Source: Anthopleura xanthogrammica
Taxonomy: Eukaryota > Cnidaria > Anthozoa > Actiniaria > Actiniidae
DNA length: 64,000 nucleotides
Direction: 5' to 3'
Assembly: GCA_964019055.1 (NCBI GenBank)
Contig: OZ025207.1
Location: 27,127,617-27,191,616, forward strand
Shown in pieces: positions 39,980-51,720 of the stretch. Position numbers and translations under genes: made by a program. Every line of letters starts with the position of its first letter. The stretch's first letter is position 1. A model generated the notes under the pieces. It ran no database searches and had not been told where the DNA came from. It saw only the letters and a list, made by a program, of their open reading frames with translations.

Positions 39980-42450
39980 AAGTTAAATAGGTATTTTGAG
40001 GGTTTCTTTTAAGAAAACACCCTTGCTGGCATACACCTGGGTATTCAACTGATATGTAACCCTTGACTGGCAGCCCGAACAAGATTCCTGTTTGTGGTAT
40101 ATAAGGGAATTTATGGGAGTTGGGTTAAAGATATGAAAATAAACCGCTTTGACAACTGAACACTGTTTTCTGCAAAAAATATCAATGTAGAGTAGAGCTG
40201 ATTTTAAAAACGACCTCAAATCGCGCCTAAACTTTGCCAGAAGACCGAACAAGGGTCAAGCAACGATTATAGCATGTTAAGTGAAACATAATTTCATTTT
40301 CATATCTTTATAACTACACCATACGTTCCCTCATAAACCAATCATAACATGAGCCTTGTTTGGTCTGCCTCGTGTAGTCAATAATGCTGCCCACGCAACG
40401 GCCCACATTTTTTTCTGTCGAGACAGGCATTTATGATTTCGTAAGTATTGACCCGGTATGTGTACATACCAAATACTTGCCAGGGATAGGCAACAAGGGG
40501 AAATGCTTGTGTGCTTATCGGATGATATACTTCAATGGAGTGTTTTGAATGTATTTTATTTCTGCGAGGTCTTATGATAATAGTATCACTACACCCATGT
40601 TGTTCTTGTCTCGATGGAGTGACCCTTACCAACTAATAACCGGTTTGTTGTGAGGGCAGACATTGTTATTAGTATATCTTTAGATCTAAGTTTTGTGTTG
40701 TAAAAAAAAGAAATTGAAAAAAGAACAAAATTAATTTTACAGAACTCTTGTATCTCTTATTGACCATTTGAGGCCGATTTGACAAGCGGCGGTTTTACAC
40801 ACTCGCGCGATATTCATCTGAGTGCCGTGCAAGTGGCTTATGATTCAAGTAGGATAATATCGAGTGGCTGAATACCTATTGTATTTCATCTCGTATCATC
40901 AGGTCGTTTTTAGCAGATAAAAAGTTCAACTGAACTCGAACTTCGAGCAAAATCAATAAGCGCACATGTAATCCAAACCTAAGTTGGCACTCCCAAGGAA
41001 GGGACGTAGCTGTAATCTGATAGGTCCACGAACCCTACCCTACCCTACCTACCTGTGTATTGGATGCTGTATGTTACCTTATCTTGATAACCATCCAGTT
41101 CTCAGGCATTAATCTGTGAGTAAAGATAAGTTTAGTAAACAGACTCCGGTAACCCTTAGCGGGAAAGACACTTGCGTTACGCTACTTATATACTTGCGTT
41201 ACATAGCTCGATCTGTTCACGTATTCTGATGATTAGCTATAGAATGTTGGACTCTAAATATGAAGGCCAAGGTCACTAGACTACTAAAGAGATTCATGAT
41301 TCCGGCTCAGACGATAGCCATCCAATCACGTCGGTGCATTCCATGTGGAACTAATTAAAATCTTGTCCGTAAACATCTGTCTTCAAGAGTACTACAAGGA
41401 TTACCATGATTTTTTCTCGTATTTTCTTGGAGAGTAAGACTTCAAATGTTACCGTACTCTCAAGATCAGAGATATTCTGAGATATTCCACCGTTTTTGTG
41501 GACCATAGCAACGGTATCTAAGGTGTTTTAACCATTAATTCTGCATGGTTTTAAAACTTCTCACCACTTTAATTTTGAGAGACAATGAAAGTTTTACAAA
41601 ATCTTGTCAGTCATCGATTGCGGACCAACTTAGAGCAATAGCAATGTCATCGGGCAGATATGAACCGGGCAGGACTCGATCGATATTTATGGAAAGGCTG
41701 CATAGAGAGAAGAAATATTTTTAGAAAGTTTATCCGAGCTCAAAGTTAAAATTGGTTCAGTAAAAGCAGCTTACTAAATTCAGGACATCAGCTTGGTGTG
41801 GGGTTGGAACGCCTAACCATTTAGCATGTTTCTTCTCCCAAGAAAACAATTAGGAGAAAATGTCGGAAATGTGAAAAATAAACGCCACATAACCCAGCCC
41901 ATACACCACATCAACCATACTGTCCATACTATACCATACCCACAGCCATGTTAATGTACCAGACTTGCCGGGGGGTAAACAGCGGTGGACAATCGAATTT
42001 ATATCATCATTGAGTCAGTTTCTTTTGTTCACTGGCGGTCTTTATCTTTCATATTCACCCAACGGCGGCTTATCCAGGTTGATATCTAGTTATCAACCCC
42101 GTGCTTAAGAAACTTTCCCAATGATGATATAAGGCGGTTATATACCTTATACCTCGGTGGATATGAGATAGATCGGCTTCGCCTCGGGTTGATATATCTC
42201 ATATCCACCTCGGTAACGGTATATAACCTTTCCATAGCGACTGAGTACTAACACTAGTTGAAGTCTGCATGATTGCCGCCGGTAACTGAACTTGAAAAAA
42301 ACAACTTAATTATCTGAATCAACTAGAAGACAATTTTAAAGATCAATAGCCCGACTCAATTCATCACAGTAAACCATACCAAATCCATAAGGCCAATACT
42401 GGCGGTTATTGACATATCGACAATAAACCCAATAAGCCCACTACACTATA
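39980..42450. other. Intergenic region without recognised genes
   Basis: I find no exon with family character between SOWAH and the Ras-like genes here. A palindromic element is visible at about 42133-42235 (GCGGTTATATACC, ACCTCGGTGGATATGAGATA and their inverses around GGCTTCGCCTCGGG). Confidence 0.5.
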
Positions 42451-42453
42451 AAG

Positions 42454-42662
42454 ATACCATCCCATCACACCTACAACCAAACGATATCAACCCATCGAAT
42501 CGTCCGGCAATAACCCAAGCCACTACACTATAACCATCCCATCACACCTACAACCAAACGATATCAACACATCGAATCGTCCGACAATAACCCAAGCCAC
42601 TACACTATAACCATCCCATCACACCTACGACCAAACGATATCAACACATCGAATCGTCCGGC
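42454..42662. repeat. 77-bp tandem repeat, about 2.7 copies
   Basis: The unit begins ACCATCCCATCACACCTACA and includes CCAAACGATATCAAC and ATCGAATCGTCCGGC. Three nearly identical copies start at about 42455, 42532 and 42609. Confidence 0.9.
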
Positions 42663-42987
42663 CCAAAACTAGCCAAGAAAAAAACAACTTTTGTATGCTT
42701 CGACCTGGATACGCGAAAGGTCCACATAAATATTGGGTGTGCGTGGTAGTAATTGGTTTGACTGTGGTTGTCATTGTATAATAGACTGATTATTTTGCGG
42801 TGGATTAGAGCTCAATAACACGCGTGGGGTGAACAATCATTTTCCCCTTCCTGGTTTTAATCAAGGGAAACACGCAATAGTGGAGTGTGCCAGACTAGCA
42901 CTCGTCTCCAATCTGCTTCTAATAATAAATAAGATGATCCCACGCGACGATGGAAGTGGGTTACCAATATAAAGAAACGAAAAATAG

Positions 42988-43118
42988 ACCCCTTTCACGT
43001 GACGTCAAAGCAGCTCAATTTTGAGGCCAAAATAAAAGAATTTCAATCTCCTGAGAATTGGAACCTAGTGTTTTATCCTCCAAATTGAGCTGCATTCCGA
43101 CGTGCTGTAAGGGGTCAG
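42988..43118. repeat. MITE-like copy of the TAGACCCCTT family
   Basis: TAGACCCCTTTCACGTGACGTCAAAGCAGCTCAATTTT...CAAATTGAGCTGCATTCCGACGTGCTGTAAGGGGTC. Relatives: 49455-49555, 50095-50125 and 52944-53219. Confidence 0.8.
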
Positions 43119-43254
43119 TACCGTATGGCTTTCAGGAGAAAATCATTATCTGCTGCTATGACCACCATCTTTCAGATCAGTCAACATTTCGAATCTTTCG
43201 TATACGTGACGTTAACTCGTATACTAATAGTTCCATTATGCGTTAAGGTTATCG

Positions 43255-43880
43255 AGAGACGTGTCTTAATTCGATCTGTCCGTTCAGGCTGTGATAATCT
43301 AAAAGAAAGTGATCGTTTTGTTGACGCAGTTTTACCGCATTTCCTTGTAGTGTAAATACAATGTTCGTTTGTCTTTGTGTGGTTATGGGGGCTGTTCTCT
43401 AATTCTGCCCATCCGTCCTTACGTCTGTCCGTCCGTTCTGGCTGTGTAAATAAACAGATTAAGAATCAGGTTTTTCCTTCCCGCAAACGGCATATCTACA
43501 TGGATATGACCACGTTTTCATCGTACGTTTCCAAGCATTTCACTTTACGTTTTGCAAACCTTCTCACCAACGATAAATATTCTTTTATTTAACTACCACT
43601 TGGAGATTCTTTCGATTCTTTCTCACTAGCTAGCTCTGAAGAATGTTTTTGCTTGTCAACTGACGTTTCACGCTGTAAACTGACGAGATACCTAACTGAA
43701 CTCTCTAGTCTAGATTCAAACTGTTTGTTTTGTTGACGCAGTTTTAACACATTTCCTCTTGGTATAAATAGATCTATTCTCTCAGTTTGTGGTTATTGGG
43801 GGTGTTCTCAGTTTTTAGATTCTCTCCGTCCTGCCTGCCTGCCGTCTGTCCGTCCATTCTTGCTTTAAATAATCTGTGAT
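43255..43880. repeat. Diverged duplicated block upstream of the Ras-like genes
   Basis: GTTTTGTTGACGCAGTTTTA, then CATTTCCT, TGTGGTTAT(T/G)GGGGG and a CTGTCCGTCC stretch occur in the same order at about 43316-43445 and 43728-43862. A shorter trace (TGTTTGACGCAGTAAATA) is near 44124. Non-coding. Confidence 0.6.
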
Positions 43881-44283
43881 AATCGCATTTGCAGTGTTTC
43901 CTTAACGTAATTTTTACGGTTTAATGTGTGGACTGGTTTCCTCGTATAACCTAAAACTGTATAATTATGTAGTGTATAAAAGTCAAGCGTGCACGGCCCA
44001 CACGATGTACAGTGACGCATTCAGACCCATAATACGCATAAGTACGTGACATTGATATATATAGTTTTCTTGTGGTTTGATGTGGGGTATATGTGTAACA
44101 CTTTCTCTACGTCTTTTTGTCTTGTTTGACGCAGTAAATACAGGTCACACAGGCAGACGTGGAACGATTTGGACCATTCACCGTCGGCCAGACGGCGTGC
44201 CGTGTTGGTATCAGGGATATATAAATGAATGAGGACGAAGATGGGCTTGTTGTGATTAGTGATAAGAAAAACACTTTTACTGC

Positions 44284-44676
44284 ATGCTTATACCATCTTC
44301 AGTAAAGAAATTCGAGGTTATGAATGCATGCTATTCCAAAACCTCATTCTTGACATTCCATCCTGTGATGTCACAGCACAGATATTCACTATATAAATAT
44401 GAACCAGTGATTCCGCATACATACCGCGATATTAGACCACATTACACGATGCTTCCTCGACATCCACTGCTCGACATCGTTGAACATAGTCGTTCTCATT
44501 TCCACGCAGCTCACTTTAAACTGGTATTCGTAAAGGTATCGCCATTACATCGGTATAACGAACTACCACGCTTCAAAACCGAGGAGTGCCCGAGAAGTTT
44601 CCGAAAGGAAATAACGTCCTATCAGTGGTGTAAGAATTATGTTTCGGGGGCCTTTTTGATAATTTACCTCGTCTGA
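44284..44676 (+). CDS. Unrecognised 130-aa ORF, doubtful
   Basis: An uninterrupted ORF rich in His, Tyr and Ser, with no motif I know, no signal peptide and no clear splice context. It lies about 350 bp before the promoter of the first Ras-like gene. It could be a taxon-restricted gene or chance. Confidence 0.2.
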   Translation: MLIPSSVKKFEVMNACYSKTSFLTFHPVMSQHRYSLYKYEPVIPHTYRDIRPHYTMLPRHPLLDIVEHSRSHFHAAHFKLVFVKVSPLHRYNELPRFKTEECPRSFRKEITSYQWCKNYVSGAFLIIYLV

Positions 44677-45023
44677 ACTGGAAATGAGGACAGGATTTGT
44701 TTCATATTCTGAATTCTATTTTAGTGATTCGATGTTTAGTTCTGTTACTCAGCTCAATTGACCTTAGGCGGTCTTCTCTTATACCCTAATATAGCATATG
44801 GTCAAAACAACCGCTCTAGTGTCAAGTTTGAGAAAGATATATTTATCTTATTTGCAAAATAACTTTTATATTAGGATTGTTGTGATGGTTCATGAAGACA
44901 TCATGTTGTGTTTGATGTGGTCATTTGTTGATAGATGACCATCCTATTGAATCTCTAGAATGTACATCGATACTCGGCTAAATTGTTGACATAACTGTCG
45001 CCCACGCTATCCTGACGTAGCCC

Positions 45024-45053
45024 TATATAAGAACAGTTAATCGAGATTCAGTT
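45024..45053 (+). promoter_or_regulatory. TATA box and initiator of the first RASD-like gene
   Basis: TATATAA at 45024-45030 and TCAGTT at 45048-45053. If transcription starts at A45050, the TATA box begins at -26, a textbook core promoter. It predicts a 167-nt 5' UTR before the ATG at 45217. Confidence 0.6.
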
Positions 45054-45216
45054 AGATGCTATTCATCGTATGAGACAACAGCACAAATTAAGAATCATTG
45101 TATAAGTCCTTCAAGGATTGAATACCGGCTAGAAGAGTGAAGTTTTCACGTGGTATATGCAGCAACAATCGACCAATCTAGCATTAACAGTCTTATATTG
45201 GCTATCATAGTACAAG

Positions 45217-45942
45217 ATGAAAAAACAACAGAAAGACAGCAAGAAACCCCCAGCTAATCGCAAGGAGGAACGAAGGTCCGCGTATCTCAAAGTCCTCACC
45301 GTTGCAGTATTCGGCGTTGCTAAAGTCGGCAAATCAACGATTATCAGGAGATTCTGTGAACCAGAGGATTTTTCCGAGCATTATGAACCAACTGTTGAAG
45401 ATTTCTTCTCGAAACACTTCTTATATAACGACAGAACTTATCAATTAGACATCATTGACACTTGTGGATCAGAGAACTTTCCTGCTATGAGGCGAGTAGA
45501 CATTGCTAAGGCAGATGCCATAATACTCGTCTACTCTATGGACAACAAAATGTCATTTGAACAACTTTCTATGTACAGACAAGAAATCATCGAAGAAAGA
45601 GGCTTCGATATTCCCGTCGTTGTAGTTGCAAATAAATCAGATCTTGCTATTGACAGTAGCTCACTGGAAATAACTGATAAGAATGGTTGTATATTGAACA
45701 CACGCGATGTTGTGCTCAAGCGATGGAGGTACATGTGGGCACTAACTTCTGCTAAGATGAATTGGGCAATTCATGAACCTTTTCACATGATATTAGATGA
45801 AATACAACGACGAAAGCGTGAGGTTGACAATAACAATGACTCGCCTAAGATGAAAAGGAAAACGTCATGGTTGAATAGGAATTTTGGTAATGCATTGTCA
45901 TTAAGAAGAACTAAGTCTACTCAATCTAAATTAAATGAATAA
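45217..45942 (+). CDS. Ras-like small GTPase, RASD (Dexras/Rhes) type, intronless, copy 1
   Basis: 241 residues. Ras-type GTP-binding motifs: G1 GVAKVGKS (33-40), effector YEPT (56-59), G3 DTCG (81-84), G4 NKSD (139-142), G5 TSAK (177-180). The segment DTCGSENFPAMRRVDI matches RASD1/RASD2 (DTSGNHPFPAMRRLSI), which places it near that branch. The residue equivalent to the Ras catalytic Gln61 is not Gln, as also in RASD proteins, implying weak intrinsic hydrolysis. The basic C-terminus ends KLNE with no CAAX box, unlike RASD1/2, so prenylation is not expected. A TATA/Inr promoter lies just upstream and AATAAA at 46276. Copy 2 follows at 48361 in the same orientation. Orthology to vertebrate RASD1 or RASD2 specifically is not claimed. 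Confidence 0.85.
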   Translation: MKKQQKDSKKPPANRKEERRSAYLKVLTVAVFGVAKVGKSTIIRRFCEPEDFSEHYEPTVEDFFSKHFLYNDRTYQLDIIDTCGSENFPAMRRVDIAKADAIILVYSMDNKMSFEQLSMYRQEIIEERGFDIPVVVVANKSDLAIDSSSLEITDKNGCILNTRDVVLKRWRYMWALTSAKMNWAIHEPFHMILDEIQRRKREVDNNNDSPKMKRKTSWLNRNFGNALSLRRTKSTQSKLNE

Positions 45943-46275
45943 AGTCTATCCGATAATTCAGATAAATTAGACTTGAATGGCTCGGTCCTATTGAAGAGAA
46001 ACATAGTTAGTTCTCTAGTGCGTTCCGGAAAACATTTTTAATACCGAGTAATCATTCATAATACCCAATCAAACAACCAATATCACTAATCGAGATGTTA
46101 TTTATTCATCATGGCGAGCAGAGCCTTCAGGAATGTAGTCATAGACTATACTAATTAATTAATACTATAATTTAATTTGTAAGTATAATGTGTAAATATG
46201 ATCGGGTATGAATTGTATATTTGTACAGATAATGGTTTAGACGACACATCCATATCTTTTGTATTTATTGCAGGA

Positions 46276-46281
46276 AATAAA
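46276..46281 (+). terminator. Polyadenylation signal AATAAA, RASD-like copy 1
   Basis: First AATAAA about 330 bp after the stop codon, followed by an A/T-rich stretch. Confidence 0.55.
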
Positions 46282-46542
46282 ACACAATTATTTAAAAAAT
46301 TCTAACTAAAGTGTCCCAGAGTTTTAGTTTTGTCTATGATGTATAGTTCACCACAGGTTGTCACAGATTGTCGCAGGTTGTCACAGGTGGTAAGGGGACA
46401 TATATGGCATCATTATACAGTAGTTTGTTATATACACATCCACTGATGCAATGCCACCAGTCTATGGCAGCGAGACATCGATCTAAACTGACTTAGCGGC
46501 GCAGTATTTTATTATATACACATCCACTGATCCATCTGTGCA

Positions 46543-47392
46543 TGAAGATGTTACCATGGGTACCTGATGGTACCATCCATGAAGATGTTACCATGGGTAC
46601 CTGGTGGTACCATCCATGAAGATGTTACCATGGAGTAGCTGGTGGTACCATCCATGAAGATGTTACCATGGGTACCTGATGATACCATCCGTGAAGATGT
46701 TACCATGGGTAACTGATGATACCATCAGTGAAGATGTTACCATGGGTACCTGATGATACCATCCGTGAAGATGTTACCATGGGTACCTGATCGTACCATG
46801 CGTGAAGATGTTACCATGGGTACCTGATGGTACCATCAGTGAAGATGTTACCATGGGTTTCTGATCGTACCATCCGTGAAGATGTTACCATGGGTACCTG
46901 ATGGTACCATCAGTGAAGATGTTACCATGGGTTTCTGATCGTAACATCCGTGAAGATGTTACCATGGGTACCTGATGGTACCATCAGTGAAGATGTTACC
47001 ATGGGTTTCTGATCGTACCATCCGTGAAGATGTTACCATGGGTACCTGATGGTACCATCAGTGAAGATGATACCATGGGTTTCTGATCGTACCATCCGTG
47101 AAGATGTTACCATGGGTAACTGATGATACCATGCGTGAAGATGTTACCATAGGTACCTGATGACCATCCGTGAAGATGTTACCATGGGTTTCTGATCGTA
47201 CCATCCGTGAAGATGTTACCATGGGTAACTGATGATACCATCAGTGAATGTGTTACCATGGGTACCTGATCGTACCATCCGTGAAGATGTTACCATGGGT
47301 AACTGATGATATCATCCGTGAAGATGTTACCATGGGTACCTGATGATACCATGCGTGAAGATGTTACCATAGATACCGGATGGTACCATGGA
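46543..47392. repeat. 37-bp minisatellite, about 23 copies, between the two GTPase genes
   Basis: The unit starts GATGTTACCATGGGTACCTG and ends ATGGTACCATC(C/A)GTGAA. It has internal palindromic words (CCATGG, GGTACC), and alternating variants (TTTCTGATCGTACC, AACTGATGATACC, TACCTGATGGTACC) suggest higher-order amplification. Confidence 0.93.
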
Positions 47393-48360
47393 AACCTGGA
47401 TAACTGAGAGCAGTTCCTCTGATTTTCTTTCACTGATTGGCATTTGGATGATTTAGCTGAGGGAAGTGGGGCATGGTAAGTGAAGAAACAAAGGAAAGTT
47501 ACATTCTCTTTCCAATCCCTTCTTGCTCGCAGTCTAGTTGCAACTGCGGCTTCCTTCCTCTGAAAAAAATATCAACTTTTAAATTCCATTTCATTCTGTT
47601 GCCAAAAGCTAAAGTCATGAGTCTCTTACTCGTGAAACTGACCAATCACTCGCAAGACAAATAAATTACCTTTTTTCTCTAATACATATCACCCACGGAC
47701 CTCTTGAAAATGCATAACCAAGTTGTCTATTCCCTTCAGTATTTTTTTTTTTCGAGTAACGTAATAAAGATTTGTTAGAGGATTTTAGAGCAGGCTGATT
47801 ATTTTGGCAGCTTTCGCTGATATGACTTTGATGAGACTTTGGAATGAGTATGCATGGATTATATTCAATGGGAAACAGTGATTTGATGGTCTAGCTATTG
47901 ACAGTAATTATTGGAATTTCTTTATTGACATAGCATAGACATCGGACATTGTTTGATCCGTGACACTGACATTTATTGACATAGCAAATTACTACCAATA
48001 TATTTGATCCGTCGCGCTGTGCTGTATACGGTGTTCAGATGAAATACGGTGTTCAAGTGAAAAGTGGAACGTTCTCGACAAGTCAAGCATTTGTGACAAA
48101 TTTGTTTTGACAACATATATGATTCTTTTAATTAAAGACTTCCTTATCGATACAATCTTATCTGAAGCGTGACATCAAACTCGTAACACGAGACATACAA
48201 ACCTGTCATTTGGAGAGGATAAATACACGAAACATTACCATCAAAACATTCTTGCACTAGAGTACATGTAGGCACGCTCTTAATCCATTATTTTAAAAGT
48301 CTTTATCAAGAGAAAGCACTAGCGCTAATAGAGGTTATCACTGGTCTATCATTACCATAA

Positions 48361-49053
48361 ATGGCAACAACGTCTTTGCTTCATCCACAAGAACCAGATG
48401 GCTTGAGTGGTGAAGCTGTAGAGCTACGTAGAAAGTTTACTATCGTGTTCTTTGGTGATTCTTCTGTTGGCAAGACGTCTTTGATACTCAGGTTTTTAGG
48501 ATATGGGTTTTCAGACGAATATCAACCGACAATCGAAGACTTTTTTATTAAACATGTGTTCTATAAGAACAAGACATTTGAACTACAATTGATCGATACC
48601 ACAGGGACCTATGAGTTCCCTGCCATGAGGAAAGTAGATATCTTGAAAGCTGATGCTTTTGTCTTGGTTTACACTCCAAACAATCCCGCTTCCTTCAGGC
48701 GGCTGAGCCGATATCGAAGTGAAATACTTGAAGAAAGAAAGGACAGATATCCATGTATCGTGGTGTGCAACAAAAGTGACCTTGGAAAGGATATTCAACA
48801 ACCGATACTCAGGGACCCCAGAGGGTTACAGGTGAGCGTACAACATTTAGTCGAAAACCAGTGGAGATGTCATTGGATTGATTGTTCAGCTAAAGAAAAT
48901 CGTAACGTTGAACTTATGTTTTATAAGCTTTTGGATGACATTTGTAAACTCCGTCAAACTGAAACTCCTGTGCGTAAAATAAGTTCTCTATTACAGCTGC
49001 GGAAACGATCGACTTCGAAACAATCTTTGGCAAGTCTAGACTCCCACGAATAA
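48361..49053 (+). CDS. Ras-like small GTPase, RASD type, intronless, copy 2
   Basis: 230 residues with G1 GDSSVGKT (32-39), effector YQPT (54-57), G3 DTTG (79-82), G4 NKSD (137-140) and G5 CSAK (175-178). It shares with copy 1 the EDFF(I/S)KH segment, the FPAMR(K/R)VDI segment, the ADA(F/I)(V/I)LVY strand and EI(L/I)EER. It is therefore a tandem paralogue about 2.4 kb downstream on the same strand. There is no CAAX box; it ends SLASLDSHE after a basic, serine-rich tail. The Gln61 position is replaced (DTTGTY). The start is the first in-frame ATG of the ORF. Confidence 0.85.
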   Translation: MATTSLLHPQEPDGLSGEAVELRRKFTIVFFGDSSVGKTSLILRFLGYGFSDEYQPTIEDFFIKHVFYKNKTFELQLIDTTGTYEFPAMRKVDILKADAFVLVYTPNNPASFRRLSRYRSEILEERKDRYPCIVVCNKSDLGKDIQQPILRDPRGLQVSVQHLVENQWRCHWIDCSAKENRNVELMFYKLLDDICKLRQTETPVRKISSLLQLRKRSTSKQSLASLDSHE

Positions 49054-49454
49054 GCCACAAACTATCAAACCCTAGTGAGTCATCACCAATAACATATATG
49101 TCTGCAGTATAACCAGAAGAAACTGTGTACTCAGGGAGTTATATTCTGTGTCAGTAGACAGCTGCAATGTTATGACCTTCAACTTGAGCATCACAGGAAG
49201 GCTATCAGTACTTACTGCAATGATCATGCTGTGTCAGTGTAGACTGTGCTCGCAAGGTACGAACGCCAGACATGAAAGTTTTCATCGATTCCTTATATTT
49301 TACTTAACCTTTCGTAAACCTCACCAAAGGCAAATATTTTTATTCTTTTTCATTGATTTTTTGAAGATTTATTTTGCTTGTCATGATGAACTGGCGTTTC
49401 ACGTTTGCCGTAAACGAGATGCTTACCTTGCAGCACGTCGGAATGTAGCTCAAT

Positions 49455-49555
49455 GATTTTGAGGGAAAACAATAGGTTCCAATTCTCAGGAGATTGAAAT
49501 TCTTTTGTTTTATCCTCCAAATTGAGCTGCTTTGACATCACGTGCGAGGGGTTAA
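49455..49555. repeat. MITE-like copy of the TAGACCCCTT family (half)
   Basis: TGAGGGAAAACAATAGGTTCCAATTCTCAGGAG...CAAATTGAGCTGCTTTGACATCACGTGCGAGGGG, inverse of the 42988 copy. Confidence 0.75.
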
Positions 49556-49750
49556 ACCTAGCGGGTTGACGATCAACCAGTTGTAACGGGTTGGGTTCTA
49601 GCTGGTTTTAAAATCAACCCGTTGTAACCGGTTGGTAGCTAAGTATAATACTTAGGCATTTTGGAGTTTTCAACCCGTCCTATCGGTTGACGATCAACCA
49701 GTTATAGCGGGTTAATCACCCGTTATAACCGTTTAGACTTTTTGCCATTT
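49556..49750. repeat. Array of CGGGTTGA/CAACCCGTT words
   Basis: GGTTGACGATCAACCAGTT occurs twice (about 49564 and 49684). Inverted AACCCGTTGTAACCGGTT and CCCGTTATAACCG give overlapping small palindromes. Non-coding. Confidence 0.55.
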
Positions 49751-51160
49751 TGTTGTGATACTCTCTAGGTTGTTGCTAGAAGCAACCGGCACGGACTTCA
49801 GGTATCCGTGTAAAGATAACATCATATCAAAATGTAAATGAATATTGAAGGAAAAAGATACTTATCTTACTGACGTTTCAGGCCTTAAGCCTTTCATCCT
49901 TATTACTGCTATGACGTCTGTATCCTCAATGATGATAAGTATCTTGTTCACCCTACAGGGCTCAACATTCATTGATAATATGCACCTAATTGCAAGAACG
50001 TTGTCATAGTAAAAATAATAAAATAGCAAATAGGAATTAATTCAGTATTTTTCAGGCAAAACAGGACTAATTATTTCACTGTTTTGAATTCTATAGACCC
50101 CTTGCACGTGATGTCAAAGCAGCTCTCTTATGATGTGATGTCTAATATATTGTTCAGATACCGTAATATATTATCAATCTACAGTATGTTCCTAGGTTGT
50201 TATTTATTGGGGGGTGGGGGGAGGGGGCAACAATAGCTCTGAAAACAAGATCTCGATCCGGAAAATTGGTGTTTTCATGGTTTGAAATACTGCCTGGAAA
50301 AGTGTACTGACAGGAGCTTTTACTCCACTCAATTTCTCGTTCCTTCAAACAAGTATATCATGGACTTTAATTAAGATACGGCGACTACGGACTACGGACG
50401 GGAGGCCCTTTAGGACTGGAACGAGACACATGGGCTTCCTGTGTCCCACCGTAGCGAGCTCAAGGTGTGTTGTCGAGTGGTTTTGCGTAGTCGCTTCGGT
50501 AGTTGTCGAGAAGGCGACAAGAAGGTAAGAAAAAAGCATTTTAAGAAGGGAAATCGAGTCATCTTTACACTTAAACTCAAACTGAACTACGAATTACTCA
50601 ACATTTAGAACACTTTAGTTCGCATTTCAAGTGAGCTTGAGCTCAAACAGGGATAACAGTTCACGTGTTCGTAGTCTGTTGTCTGTAGTGTGCAATCTTA
50701 GTTCGTGTTTTCGCGCCAATCGTTGTGTACTCGGGCCAGTGCTCCATACAAAAAAATACGCTAACCGAAGTCTGTATGGACGGTTAGCTTAGTTTTCACC
50801 GAGTATTTCTTGAGTTCTTGTCCAGAAGAAGGCACAAATGCCCTATTTTGAAAATTCATAATTCCAAAACAAAGTTGGGTCTCCTCTTTTTAATCCACAA
50901 AATTTTGCACCATTGCATTAAAATTTCTTCTGTGTTAACATTTCTACACACGTAAAATGTTGTACTAGCTATAGTTTGCTGTAAAACTAGATAATACAGG
51001 CCTTTCTTAATATTAATGCTTAAAGTGCTTAGCCTTCTTGCCACATTTAATGTGTTCACATACTTCCATGCACGGGCTTTTTGCTGCCAAACCAGCTTTT
51101 ACACACCTTATTTGTAAAAACTAGCCAGCTTCGCATTGCAATGTGTCAGTTTAACTTGGT

Positions 51161-51720
51161 TTAAGGTGACTGACTACTTCAGCAAGGAATAATTACAAAA
51201 TGTTCTTAGAAAGATATTTTACACAGAATTTAACGCTGATTCCAAAAATGAAAAGAAAAATGGGGTGTACCGAGCTCGTTTTCGAGATAATGAATTTTGA
51301 ATATGACCATCTTGACAAGATTTCGAAAAAAAATGGCGGGAATCAAGCTTTGCACACCGGCCAAAATTCATAACTCAAAAATTAAAGAAGCTCTGGAAGC
51401 AATTTTCTCAGGACATCTACTTTAAACGTTATTTTGGAAGACTAAGTAAACTTTTGAAAATAAGCTAAAAATTCAGCATCTTGTTAGCTCAATCAACCAA
51501 AAATCGTACTCAAATGAAGAAAACAAAAACACATAAAACGCTTTTTTTATGATAAGTTCTAATAAGTCCCGTGCAAAATTTGGGGTTTTTGCCCTGTTGA
51601 AGTTCAAAACGTGTATGGTTCCCCAATCAAATTTTGGTTGTTATGCGGTTTTGAGCGATTTTTGTGCGCACGCACATCGTGGGCTCAAATTGAAAGTTCA
51701 AAAGTAGTCAGTCACCTTAA
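51161..51720. mobile_element. TTAA-flanked non-autonomous DNA element (560 bp)
   Basis: TTAA (51161-51164), then GGTGACTGACTACTT; at the other end AAGTAGTCAGTCACC, then TTAA (51717-51720). The 15-bp inverted ends and duplicated TTAA target are those of piggyBac-like elements. There is no transposase ORF inside, so it is a MITE. Confidence 0.85.

Noticed and set aside
44284..44676. Promoting the 130-aa ORF to a confident gene
   Set aside because: No recognisable motif, start context or splice structure; kept only as a low-confidence feature.
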